From Bradyrhizobium sp. URHD0069 (GTDB lineage Bacteria; Pseudomonadota; Alphaproteobacteria; Rhizobiales; Xanthobacteraceae): a stretch of 64,000 bases of DNA. Shown here one piece after another: positions 36,701 through 44,735 of this stretch. The notes under the pieces were generated by a model, which searched no databases, had not been told where the DNA came from, and saw only the letters and a list, made by a program, of their open reading frames with translations. Position 1 is the first letter of the stretch; the number at the start of each line of letters is the position of its first letter. A program made the position numbers and the translations under genes. The stretch lies in the NCBI RefSeq assembly GCF_000701345.1, contig NZ_JNIJ01000011.1, forward strand, positions 62,001 to 126,000, read 5' to 3'.

Positions 36701-36838
36701 CTCGCTCTGTCGCAGGTTCTCACTCTGTATACGACGCCGGTGGTCTATATCTACCTCGACCGGCTGCAGACTTGGCTGTTCGGGGAAAAGAAGAACCAGG
36801 CAGCCTCCGGTCACGCAGCGCCGGCGCCCGCCGAATGA
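33725..36838 (+). CDS. RND efflux pump inner-membrane subunit (MdtB/MdtC-like) 2
   Basis: The 1037-residue transporter has the AcrB-type topology. It starts with NISAPFIRRPIATALLMVAL and carries the TM4 relay GFVVDDAVVEIENIQRH and the TM10-11 region LLIGIVKKNGIMLVDFAQ, a set typical of MdtB/MdtC. It pairs with the adaptor at 32547. Sequence and gene order differ from the pump at 23867, so the two are separate systems, not recent duplicates. Confidence 0.93.
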   Translation: MNISAPFIRRPIATALLMVALFVGGLVAYPLLPVASLPNVNYPTLSITAQLPGADPQTMASTVTSPLELQFGEIPGLTQMTSASALGYAQITLQFDLSRPIDGAVSDTLSAINAATAYLPKNLPYPPLIRKVNPAETPILVLGLTSDSLPLTVVDAYAQNILLQKISQVSGVGLVGVGGEQQPTVRVQVDPEALAARGINLEDVRTVLGQANVDLPKGTLNSPRQTYTLNTNDQLFEPDKYADLIIAYRNGSPVRIRDIGRAISAGENELIAGWYNNQRAVYLSIQRQPGANVIETVQRIKAMLPVLQASIPAAVKVNVISDRTQTIRASVADVQFTLLLTIALVVMVIFIFLRSFWATVIPAITVPLALVGTFAVLYEMGYSLDNLSLMALSIAVGFVVDDAVVEIENIQRHIEEGLSPYDAAMKGSGEIGFTVMAITFSLIAVFIPLFLMSGYVGLLFREFAMTVSVALVLSLVISRTLTPMMCAYLLKPESKEHGWLYRMSERGFDALLNTYEAGLKIVLRHQFFTLMVMLGTIALTGYLYVIIPKGFFPQQDTGLILAQSEAAQDISFKAMEERQQALQDAIMQDPAVDTVGAAVGAGGGLYTLNDGRVFIQLKPKAQRDSIDKVIARLRTNLAKIQGITLYMQPAQDITIGARLNKTQFQYTLNDADPGELAHWSQLFLDKIKAVPGITDVATDQLNAGPMLDITIKRDVASSYGILPYTIDNTLDDAFGQRIVSTMYTTLQQYHVILEVNPKFQYGPEALNGIYVKSSSGQQVPLSTLVDSVVKVAPLVVNHQGQFPSVTISFNLKPGTAIGQAVSGIQAVEKELHPPLSLQTSFQGNAQAFGASLKSTPILILASLFVIYIILGVLYESLIHPITIISTLPSAGIGALLLLMAVHIDLSVIAIVGLILLIGIVKKNGIMLVDFAQQVEHSEGLTAEESIYQACILRFRPILMTTMAALLGGVPMMVGTGVGSEIRQPLGYAIVGGLALSQVLTLYTTPVVYIYLDRLQTWLFGEKKNQAASGHAAPAPAE

Positions 36839-37030
36839 CCGAAGATCGCAGCCCAATGCCACCGCCAGTCTTGGTTGGCCAGCCTCTGCACAGGAGGCGG
36901 CAATCGCGGAAATGGCCTGACACCATACGCAAAGATGAGCGTTCGAAACTTCAATTTGGCTGTGCACGAAAAAGGCTCGCGGCCATCTCCCAATAATTCA
37001 AGTTTCATCCTCTAGTTGGAGAGACAAGCA

Positions 37031-38302
37031 ATGTTCTCGAGACGTGACATGTTGGCGGCGACTGCCGTAGGTGGAGTGGTGACGGCAGCGACAATGACTA
37101 CGGCGGATGCCGCCACTCCGGTGAAAAGCGATATCAGTTTCGGCAATCCGAACGATCCGCCGCAGGGTGCGATCAACGCCAAGAATCCGAGGAGCATCAC
37201 CGATCCCGGTCCGCAGAACCCGGCGATAAGGGACCAGTTCCCGGCGGCATTTTCCCCGCCGGCGACCGACGTCGGCAGCATGCCGCTGAGCTGGGCGTCA
37301 TTCAACAACGCGCCGCGGCGCATTCAAAATGGCGGCTGGGCCCGTCAGGTAACACAGGACTCCTTCGCGGTTGCTGACACCATCTCCGGCGTCAACATGC
37401 GGCTGACGTCCGGCGGCATCCGCGAGATGCACTGGCACCAGTTTGCAGAGTGGGCCTACATGACCTACGGCACGTGCCGCATCACTATCCTCGACGAATT
37501 GGGCCGGCCTTACGTCGCCGACGTGAAAGAAGGCGACCTCTGGTATTTCCCCGCCGGCTTGCCGCATTCGCTGCAGGGACTCGGCTCGGACGGCTGCGAA
37601 TTCCTTATCTGTTTCGATGAAGGCAAGGCGTCCGAATTCACCACCCTGCTGGTGTCGGAATGGTTCACGCATACGCCGCCCGACATCCTCGGCCAGAATT
37701 TCGGCGTACCCGTCGACACGTTCAAGGATATTCCGTTGCGCGACCTCTACATCTTCCAGGGCGAATTACCCGGCGACCTCGCCGCGGACCGCGAAGCGGT
37801 GAGTGGAAAGGGCGCGCCACCGCACCCCTTCACCTTCTCACTCGGATCGGGAGCCCCGGCGCGCGAGACCAAGGGCGGTACGGTGCACATCGCCGACAGC
37901 CGCAACTTCACCGTTTCTACAACCGTCGCCGCCGCGCTGGTAACGGTGCATCCTGGCGGCCTGCGGGAGATGCATTGGCACCCCAACGCCGACGAGTGGC
38001 AGTACTGGATCAAGGGCAAAGGGCAAATGACGGTCTTCAACACTGGCCCGAACGCCGTCACGATGGACTTCAACGCGGGCGACATCGGCTATGTCAAGAA
38101 GAACCTCGGACATTATATCAAGAACACAGGCGACACCGACTTGCAGTTCCTCGAAGTATTCAGAGCTCCGTATTTCGCGGATGTCTCCTTGTCCGACTGG
38201 ATTTCCCGGACGCCGCCAAAGATGGTTGCCCAGCACCTGAATGTGAGCGAAGCCACCATCGCCAAATTCCCCAAGAACAAGCCGGAAGTCATGCCGGAAT
38301 GA
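37031..38302 (+). CDS. Exported bicupin, oxalate decarboxylase family
   Basis: The 423-residue protein has a twin-arginine-like leader ([16 protein letters not shown]) and two cupin domains. Each has the metal-binding HxH...E set: [10 protein letters not shown] (His134, His136, Glu140) and [11 protein letters not shown] (about residue 315). The lid segment [13 protein letters not shown] corresponds to the SENST lid of OxdC and keeps its glutamate, which favours decarboxylase over oxidase activity. It would convert oxalate to formate and CO2 with manganese and oxygen. ATG 37031 is chosen over an in-frame TTG at 37016. Confidence 0.85.
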   Translation: MFSRRDMLAATAVGGVVTAATMTTADAATPVKSDISFGNPNDPPQGAINAKNPRSITDPGPQNPAIRDQFPAAFSPPATDVGSMPLSWASFNNAPRRIQNGGWARQVTQDSFAVADTISGVNMRLTSGGIREMHWHQFAEWAYMTYGTCRITILDELGRPYVADVKEGDLWYFPAGLPHSLQGLGSDGCEFLICFDEGKASEFTTLLVSEWFTHTPPDILGQNFGVPVDTFKDIPLRDLYIFQGELPGDLAADREAVSGKGAPPHPFTFSLGSGAPARETKGGTVHIADSRNFTVSTTVAAALVTVHPGGLREMHWHPNADEWQYWIKGKGQMTVFNTGPNAVTMDFNAGDIGYVKKNLGHYIKNTGDTDLQFLEVFRAPYFADVSLSDWISRTPPKMVAQHLNVSEATIAKFPKNKPEVMPE

Positions 38303-38535
38303 TCGGCTCACGGGCGGCGGCTTTTGCCGAAAGCAACATGCCGCCCCTCCGACCTCGGTCGGCCGTCTGCCGCACACCGGTTCGCCCGCCGCGCACCTGG
38401 TACCCGGCCGGCGGCCTGATCGCTCGTCGCAGAAAAATCGCCGAATGTGCAAACATGCATCGACTCCCGTTTGCCGGAAGCACTATCGCGCTCGCGGCGG
38501 GTGTCGCGGATTTGTCTCCACGTACGGCGTTGTGC

Positions 38536-38706
38536 GTCGATCGCATTATGGAGGGTGCGAGATCCTCCGAATTGCCCATCGAGCAGCCGACCATATTCGA
38601 GCTGCTCATCAACCTGAAGACCGCGAGGATACTCGGCCTCACGCTGCCGCCGACTGGCGCGCGACTCCGCCGATGGCATACTTCGAGGACGCGATGTCCG
38701 GGTTGA
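38536..38706 (+). pseudogene. C-terminal fragment of an ABC transporter substrate-binding protein
   Basis: The frame reads [18 protein letters not shown], then [20 protein letters not shown], ending in PT at 38655. This is the conserved C-terminal signature of DUF534/TrpX-type substrate-binding proteins (VDRIL-G-P-LPVEQPTKFEL-INLKTAKALGL-IP). After it the frame decays to a stop at 38706. No N-terminal half or permease is near. Confidence 0.7.
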
Positions 38707-38766
38707 GCCCTCACGCGCATCAAATTGGATGCCGGGGTATCTCGCTCAAGCGTGAAGGAATAAGGG

Positions 38767-39387
38767 ATGGCCAGCGGACCCCTTGAAAAAGATCGTGCGA
38801 TCCGGCTTTCGACCGAGATGTTCCTGCACATCGAAATCGTCGTCTATGTGGCACTCGGTGTGCTTTTGTCGTTGAGCGCGTTGCTCACGCTCGGGAGCGC
38901 TGCGCTGTTACTGTTGGAGGGAATGCGTGACTGGGGCGGCACCCACGCGATATTCCTTATCGTCGATCGGTTGATGTTCGTACTCATGCTGATTGAGATC
39001 CTGCATACCGTCCGAGGTTCCGTCCGTTCGGGTGCGCTGACGCCCGAGCCGTTCCTGATCATAGGGCTCATCGCTTCGATCCGAAACGTCCTCGTCATCA
39101 CCCTGAAGTCATCGGGCGTAACCGCGGAAGGCCTCGCGTCAACTGGAGGCGAGATGTTGTTTCGCTCCTCAATTGTAGAGCTGGCAGTCTTGGGAGTGCT
39201 CATTTTGATCTTCGTGGTTTCGATTTATCTGCTTCGGCGGGGCCACGCCCTCACAGCAGCGAACGAGCCTGACCAGGACCGCTCACCGCGGGCGGAAGAC
39301 GAACCTCCTAACAGACCGCCGACCGGCACGGGTCTCGCGAGGAACTCTCAGAAATTGAGCATTCCGGTCAAGGAGGACGTCAAATAG
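38767..39387 (+). CDS. psiE: PsiE-family membrane protein
   Basis: The 206-residue protein has four hydrophobic segments (about residues 23-45, 60-80, 95-115, 138-158) and the PsiE core IFLIVDRLMFVLMLIEILHTV and LIASIRNVLVIT. It is an inner-membrane protein of unknown biochemical role, named for phosphate-starvation induction in E. coli. The C-terminal 45 residues are hydrophilic and unusual. Start at 38767 follows GGAATAAGG. Confidence 0.82.
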   Translation: MASGPLEKDRAIRLSTEMFLHIEIVVYVALGVLLSLSALLTLGSAALLLLEGMRDWGGTHAIFLIVDRLMFVLMLIEILHTVRGSVRSGALTPEPFLIIGLIASIRNVLVITLKSSGVTAEGLASTGGEMLFRSSIVELAVLGVLILIFVVSIYLLRRGHALTAANEPDQDRSPRAEDEPPNRPPTGTGLARNSQKLSIPVKEDVK

Positions 39388-39739
39388 ATTCTGGTTACCA
39401 AGGAAGGAAATCATAATGCGCATTGCCGCGCATGCGGCCTCGTGTTCGGAGCGGTCACGCTGCTCCCGCTGGCCGCAGCCGCGCGGTTTGCCGAAAAGAA
39501 GGTGCTGATGATCCAGAGGCACTGGCAACTACTGGATGGGGAACGGCCTTCGTCTCCGGCGATTTCGACGCAGCGGAGCGATGACTATTGGCTGAACCTT
39601 CGATTTAAAAAAGCCGCCACGCGTTCCTTTGCCGAAGGCGCCTCAATTCGATGTGACCTCTCTAAACCCCAATTTAGTGGCTCCCTAATCAGCGCCCACT
39701 TAGCTACATGGCTACCGATTGAAATTGATCCGGAACGCC
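39388..39739. other. Gene-free stretch
   Basis: An ATG at 39416 with AAGGAAGG upstream opens only a frame of about 30 codons without recognisable content. Nothing else is seen. Confidence 0.4.
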
Positions 39740-40143
39740 ATGAATTTTCCCGGTGCAATCCACATCGTCAACCCAGATAGATTCGATCGCGGAACCACAC
39801 AAACGCCGGGCTCTGAACGTCGCGCGGCTATCGCGCCTGAACTGGATTCCGTTCGGCCCTTTGGGGCGGTTTGTTCGAAGTGGAACCGGGATCGCGGACA
39901 GCAATTCACCATCACGGACAGCAGGAGACGATCGCATACGTCCTGTCCGGAATCTGCGAAGTACGCTGGGGTGCAAGAGGTGAATCTGTCGCGTATGCCA
40001 AGGCCGGCGATTTCATTCACGTTCCCGCCTTCCTGCCGCACCGGGAAATCAATCCTTCGAAGCTGGAGCCGTTTCGATGGGTGGTCGTGCGCAGCACAGC
40101 GAAGCCTATCGTCATCAACCTTCCGGACAACACCTGGCCGTAG
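39740..40143 (+). pseudogene. Frameshifted single-domain cupin protein
   Basis: The N-terminal part MNFPGAIHIVNPDRFDRGTT...RAAIAPEL reads from the ATG at 39740. At about 39840 the sequence continues in another frame as TGFRSALWGGLFEVEPGSRT, then AIHHHGQQETIAYVLSG (cupin metal motif HHHGQQE) and ends PDNTWP at 40143. Joining the frames gives a complete small cupin of about 134 residues, so a one- or two-base indel broke the gene, or the sequence has an error. A TTG at 39871 could give a 90-residue partial product. It lies just upstream of paoA. Confidence 0.7.
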
Positions 40144-40196
40144 GCCCTCTTGTCTTCTGCAGTCAGCCTTCACCGGCGTGCAAACATGGAGCAATC

Positions 40197-40862
40197 ATGG
40201 ACGAGCACGAATCCAATACAGAAACCGGCACAATTGAGGTTACCCGTCGCACGGTAATCGAGACCGGAACCACCGCGCTGCTCTTGACCACGCTTCCGCG
40301 CGCAGCTCTTGCGGCCGGCCCGGCCGATGGCGACGAGCCGCCCCCGCCTCCTGCGAAGGTCGAACTTCAGATCAACGGCCAGCCTCATTCGCTGACACTG
40401 GACCCCCGCACGACATTGCTGGATGCCTTACGTGAACATCTCACGCTGACCGGCTCGAAGAAGGGTTGCGATCACGGGCAATGCGGCGCCTGCACGGTGC
40501 TGATCGACGGACGTCGCATCAACTCCTGCCTGACGCTTGCGGTGATGCATGATGGGCAAGCGGTCACGACCATCGAAGGACTTGCCGAGGGCGCCAACCT
40601 GCACCCGCTACAAAACGCTTTTGTCGAGCATGACGGATTTCAGTGCGGCTACTGCACGTCAGGCCAGATCTGCTCCGCCGCCGGGATGTTGACCGAGAGC
40701 CGTAACGGCATGCCAAGCTACGTAACGGAGGACCTGACGCATCCGGTAGCTGAACTCACCGACGCCGAAATCCGCGAACGGATGAGCGGCAATATCTGCC
40801 GCTGTGCGGCCTATCCCAACATTGTGGCCGCCATCAAACAAGCCGCGGGGATGCCGACATGA
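40197..40862 (+). CDS. paoA: Aldehyde oxidoreductase iron-sulfur subunit PaoA
   Basis: The 221-residue protein has a twin-arginine-type leader ([16 protein letters not shown], cleavage near ALA-AG) and two [2Fe-2S] clusters: CDHGQCGAC (plant type, with a later Cys) and [10 protein letters not shown]...CRCAAY. PaoA is the electron-transfer subunit of the periplasmic PaoABC molybdo-flavoenzyme that oxidises aromatic aldehydes. The stop overlaps the paoB ATG by 4 bases. Confidence 0.92.
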   Translation: MDEHESNTETGTIEVTRRTVIETGTTALLLTTLPRAALAAGPADGDEPPPPPAKVELQINGQPHSLTLDPRTTLLDALREHLTLTGSKKGCDHGQCGACTVLIDGRRINSCLTLAVMHDGQAVTTIEGLAEGANLHPLQNAFVEHDGFQCGYCTSGQICSAAGMLTESRNGMPSYVTEDLTHPVAELTDAEIRERMSGNICRCAAYPNIVAAIKQAAGMPT

Positions 40863-41765
40863 AAGCCTTTACCTATCAACGCGCCGATACGACCGCCCAG
40901 GCTGCCGCCGCTGCGGTCAAGCCTGGCGCCAAAATCATTGCCGGCGGCACCAATTTGCTCGACCTGATGAAGTTGCAGGTCGAGACGCCATCGACGCTGG
41001 TCGATATCAACCGGCTGCCGCTCGACAAGATCGAAGAGACCTCGGATGGGGGCTTGCGTGTCGGCGCGCTGGTGCGCAATAGCGATCTCGCGGCCGATCC
41101 GCGCGTTCGGCAGCGCTACGGTGTCCTGAGCCGCGCATTGCTGGCGGGCGCGAGCGCCCAGTTGCGCAACAAGGCTACCACAGGCGGCAATCTGCTGCAG
41201 CGAACACGCTGCTATTATTTTTACGACGTCACAAAACCGTGCAACAAGCGCAGTCCCGGCTCCGGTTGCGCGGCACTCGCCGGCTTCAACCGCATTCATG
41301 CCATCCTCGGCACCAGCGATCACTGCATCGCCACTCACCCGTCCGATATGGCGGTGGCGATGCGGGCGCTCGACGCCAAGGTAGAGACGGTCAATGGCGA
41401 GGGCGAGGCCCGGGTGATTCCGATCGCCGAGTTTTATCGTCTTCCCGGCAAAACCCCGGAGATCGAGACGTCCCTCAAATCAGGCGAAATCATCACGGCA
41501 GTAACACTGCCGCCGCCGCCCCCCGGGGTTCATGTCTACCGCAAAGTTCGCGATCGCGCCTCCTACGCTTTTGCGCTGGTTTGAGCCCTGGCGTGCACCG
41601 CAGGCGGAGGAAAAATTGGCCGACACCTTAGCGGACACGACCACCTTCAACGCAGCCGCAAGTGCAGTTCTCGACGGCGCCCGTGGATTCGGCGGCAATG
41701 ATTTCAAAATTCCGCTGACGCGGCGAACCCTGCACAGCGTGCTGGCAGAGACTACCCGGACCTGA
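40859..41765 (+). pseudogene. paoB: paoB (FAD subunit) broken by an internal deletion
   Basis: The frame from 40859 is a normal Pao[15 protein letters not shown] loop, the four-Cys [4Fe-4S] region [22 protein letters not shown] and [17 protein letters not shown], then TGA at 41582-41584. The C-terminal end continues in another frame as EPWRAPQAEEKLADT... to VLAETTRT, TGA at 41763-41765. Compared with PaoB of about 318 residues, roughly 20-25 residues (the ...VALGGVAHKPWR approach) are missing at the junction, so the lesion is a deletion of about 65-70 bases, not a single-base slip. The truncated protein would lack the C-terminal domain that packs the FAD. Confidence 0.75.
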
Positions 41766-41777
41766 GGGAGCGTACTC

Positions 41778-43988
41778 ATGGAAATGAACTCACCCGTTGG
41801 CGCGAATGCCCTTGATGTCGGTGCCGATGGCATCGTCGGCAAACCGATGGATCGTGTTGACGGGCGATTAAAAGTTACCGGCGGCGCGCGCTACGCCTAC
41901 GAGATGCGGCAGGGTCCGAGCATGCTGTACGGCTTTGTGGTCGAAGCCTCGATCGGAAAAGGAAAGATCAGATCGATTGATACCCGCGCCGCGGAAAAGG
42001 CGCCGGGCGTCGTCCTCGTCCTCACCCATCGCAACGCGCCCGAGCAAGGCACCGGCAATCACCGTGAGGCTCACCCGGTGCTTACCGGGCCGCAGGTGAC
42101 ACGTTACGGTGAGCCGGTCGCTTTCGTGGTTGCCGATAGCTTCGAGCAAGCCAGGGCGGCTGCTTACCTCGTCGATGTGAAATACGATCCGTCGAGCGGA
42201 AAATACGCGCTCCGAACCAATCTCGATCAGGCGCGCGTTCCGCACCAGCGCGACGGTGCGGTGGCCGACAGCACGGTGGGCGATTTCGCAAGCGCGTTCG
42301 CCGATGCCCCGGTGCAGATCGACGAGACCTACACCACTCCCTTGCAAAGTCACGCCATGATGGAGCCCCATGCCACGCTAGCGATGTGGGATGGCGACAA
42401 GCTGGTCCTCCACACGGCGAACCAGATGCTCAATCAGGGACAGAAGGTCATCGCGACGACCTTGAAGATTCCCGTTGAGAACGTGCGGCTGGTCAGCCCC
42501 TTCATCGGCGGCGGATTCGGCGGCAAGCTCTGGGTCAACGCCGATGCCATCCTGGCCGCCATCGCGTCGCGACAGCTCCAGCGGCCGGTGAAAACCGCGT
42601 TGACGCGGCAGCAGATCTTTCACGTCACGACACACCGTTCTGACACCATCCAGCGGATCCGCCTGGGCACCGACCGCGATGGGCGAATCCTCGCCATTGG
42701 ACACGATGTGTTCTCGGGCAATCTACCCACCGAACAAACCTACGAGGCAGCGGCTCTGCAGACCCGCACGCTTTACGCCGGACCTAACCGGCTGACGCGA
42801 CACCGTCTGGTACCCCTCGACATTCCGGTTGCCTCGTCGATGCGCGCTCCCGGCGAGGCTGTCGGGCTGCTGGCGCTTGAATGCGCAATGGACGAACTTG
42901 CCGAAAAACTCAACCTCGACCCGATCGAACTGCGCATGCGAAACGAGCCGAGCGAGGACCCGGAAAAGCATATTCCCTATTCCAGCCGGCACCTGATCGC
43001 CTGCCTGCAGGAAGGTGCGCGCCGATTTGGATGGGATAAGCGCAATGCGAAGCCAGGCCAGGTTCGTGATGGACGCTGGCTGGTGGGGATGGGCATGGCT
43101 GTAGCAACCCGCGGCAACCCGCTTCAGCTCTCCAAAGCCAACGTCCGATTGGACTCCGACGGTACCGCCACTGTCCGGATGGCGATGACCGACATCGGCA
43201 CCGGGACTTACACCATCCTGGCGCAGATCGCGGCCGAGATGCTCGGCCTGCCAACCGAACGCATCCGGGTCGAGATCGGCGATACCATCTTTCCGCAAGC
43301 GGCAGGGTCGGGCGGGTCATTCGGCGCAGGCAGTTCGGGCTCGGCCCTGTTCGAGGCCTGCCACGTGTTACGTGAGAAGCTGGCACGGACCGCCGGCATG
43401 GATCCGAAAACCGCACGATTTGCCAACGGCAGCATCGCCTCCGAAGAACAGTCCAGGAAGCTCACGGACCTTGTCGGCACAGGAATGGACGCCGACGGCG
43501 AAATCCAGCCGGGCAGCAACAACAAGAATTTCTCGCAACAATCCTACGGCGCACATTTCGCCGAAGTCGGCGTCGACGTGGATACCGGCGAGGTACGACT
43601 GCGGCGCATGTTGGGCGTATTCACTGCCGGCCGTGTCCTGAACGCGAAAACGGCCCGCTCTCAGGCGATCGGCGGGATGGTCTTCGGTGTCGGCGCTGCT
43701 CTGCACGAGGATGTGACGCTCGATCCCCGCTTTGGATATTACGTCAATCACGACCTCGCCGAATACCACGTGCCGGTGCACGCCGATATACCGACCATCG
43801 ACGCCATCTTCCTTGCCGAGTTGGACAACGAATCCAATCCACTGAAGAGCAAAGGCATCGGCGAACTCGGAATCTGCGGTGCCGGCGCCTCGATCGCCAA
43901 CGCGATTTACAACGCCTGTGGCGCGCGGATTCGGGACTACCCGATAACGCTCGACAAATTACTTGCCAAATTACCGGTGCAGGCCTGA
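41778..43988 (+). CDS. paoC: Aldehyde oxidoreductase molybdenum subunit PaoC
   Basis: The 736-residue xanthine oxidase family protein holds the molybdenum cytosine dinucleotide cofactor. Visible marks are FIGGGFGGKLW (about residue 240), the SSMRAPGEA segment, GSGGSFGAGSSGSALFEA and the catalytic glutamate in KGIGELGICGAG (about residue 697). It has no leader of its own and would be exported with PaoA. It follows the broken paoB by 12 bases with GAGGGAG before the ATG, so it is still translated, but without a complete FAD subunit the complex may be inactive. Confidence 0.92.
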   Translation: MEMNSPVGANALDVGADGIVGKPMDRVDGRLKVTGGARYAYEMRQGPSMLYGFVVEASIGKGKIRSIDTRAAEKAPGVVLVLTHRNAPEQGTGNHREAHPVLTGPQVTRYGEPVAFVVADSFEQARAAAYLVDVKYDPSSGKYALRTNLDQARVPHQRDGAVADSTVGDFASAFADAPVQIDETYTTPLQSHAMMEPHATLAMWDGDKLVLHTANQMLNQGQKVIATTLKIPVENVRLVSPFIGGGFGGKLWVNADAILAAIASRQLQRPVKTALTRQQIFHVTTHRSDTIQRIRLGTDRDGRILAIGHDVFSGNLPTEQTYEAAALQTRTLYAGPNRLTRHRLVPLDIPVASSMRAPGEAVGLLALECAMDELAEKLNLDPIELRMRNEPSEDPEKHIPYSSRHLIACLQEGARRFGWDKRNAKPGQVRDGRWLVGMGMAVATRGNPLQLSKANVRLDSDGTATVRMAMTDIGTGTYTILAQIAAEMLGLPTERIRVEIGDTIFPQAAGSGGSFGAGSSGSALFEACHVLREKLARTAGMDPKTARFANGSIASEEQSRKLTDLVGTGMDADGEIQPGSNNKNFSQQSYGAHFAEVGVDVDTGEVRLRRMLGVFTAGRVLNAKTARSQAIGGMVFGVGAALHEDVTLDPRFGYYVNHDLAEYHVPVHADIPTIDAIFLAELDNESNPLKSKGIGELGICGAGASIANAIYNACGARIRDYPITLDKLLAKLPVQA

Positions 43989-44233
43989 TGGAGGAGCTAA
44001 CGATTTCGAGCGGACACCGTTTGATCTTCGTTTGAGTGCGGCCGTTCACACTTGCCGGATTTGTCCTGCTTCGCGTAGGGCCTTACGCCTTGGCTGCTAT
44101 CGGGCATCTTGTCCCGCCTTCCCGAGGTCGACGTGCCACTGCCGCTGCTCGGCTTCAGCGAGCTGCCGGGGAAAGCCAGGTTCCGCTTCTTCAGCGCGAC
44201 GGAGCCGCCAAGCGGTGCAGCCTTCGCAGAGCT

Positions 44234-44464
44234 TCAACCCGCCAATGATCGGTTTTCATCGCGTGCACTGGAATGTGACGCTCTCTTAGCGAGTGCGGTC
44301 GGTGCGTTGCCATTGCATTCTCTAAAGCGGGAATCGATCTCTTCCTCAGCTTTGTGGTGCCACATCTCGGCTTCCGCGAGCAGCCGCCAGCTGTCAAGGG
44401 GATGAAATACCGCGCGCTGACGGCACAAGGATTCCATGGCGCGGTAGCGAACCAGGTCTTCCAT
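44234..44464 (-). CDS. Small hypothetical protein
   Basis: The 76-residue protein reads MEDLVRYRAMESLCRQRA, then HPLDSWRLLAEAEMWHHKAEEEI, a helical pattern with conserved-looking aromatic and histidine residues that I associate with short proteins of Bradyrhizobium. The C-terminal 25 residues look less conserved. Function unknown. The overlapping longer frame from 44478 has worse codon use. Confidence 0.55.
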   Translation of the reverse strand: MEDLVRYRAMESLCRQRAVFHPLDSWRLLAEAEMWHHKAEEEIDSRFRECNGNAPTALAKRASHSSARDENRSLAG

Positions 44465-44657
44465 TCTCCCGCCTCCAACTTGCCTACCCCGGATTATCTA
44501 AATCCGATTTCAGGACACTGTCATTACGATTCTGAACGATTCTGAGAAGAGTTCGACAGCAGACTCGGGAACCCACTTCGGAGCTGCCAACTCAGTGCGA
44601 TGTCCTCCCTGCGCCACACCAGCGGCATGCGCGTCCTCGCTCGACCCTGAGCTTCCC

Positions 44658-44682
44658 GGAACTTTCGCACCGCGCCGGGGTT
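44658..44682 (+). promoter_or_regulatory. Candidate EcfG-type promoter
   Basis: GGAAC (44658-44662), 16 bases, GGTT (44679-44682), about 50 bases before the GTG start of the LTXXQ-repeat gene. Confidence 0.5.
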
Positions 44683-44735
44683 ATCGAGCGCTGGGCTGCT
44701 CCATTGATGGCTCGCGCGAGGCGCTCGAGGGTGCC

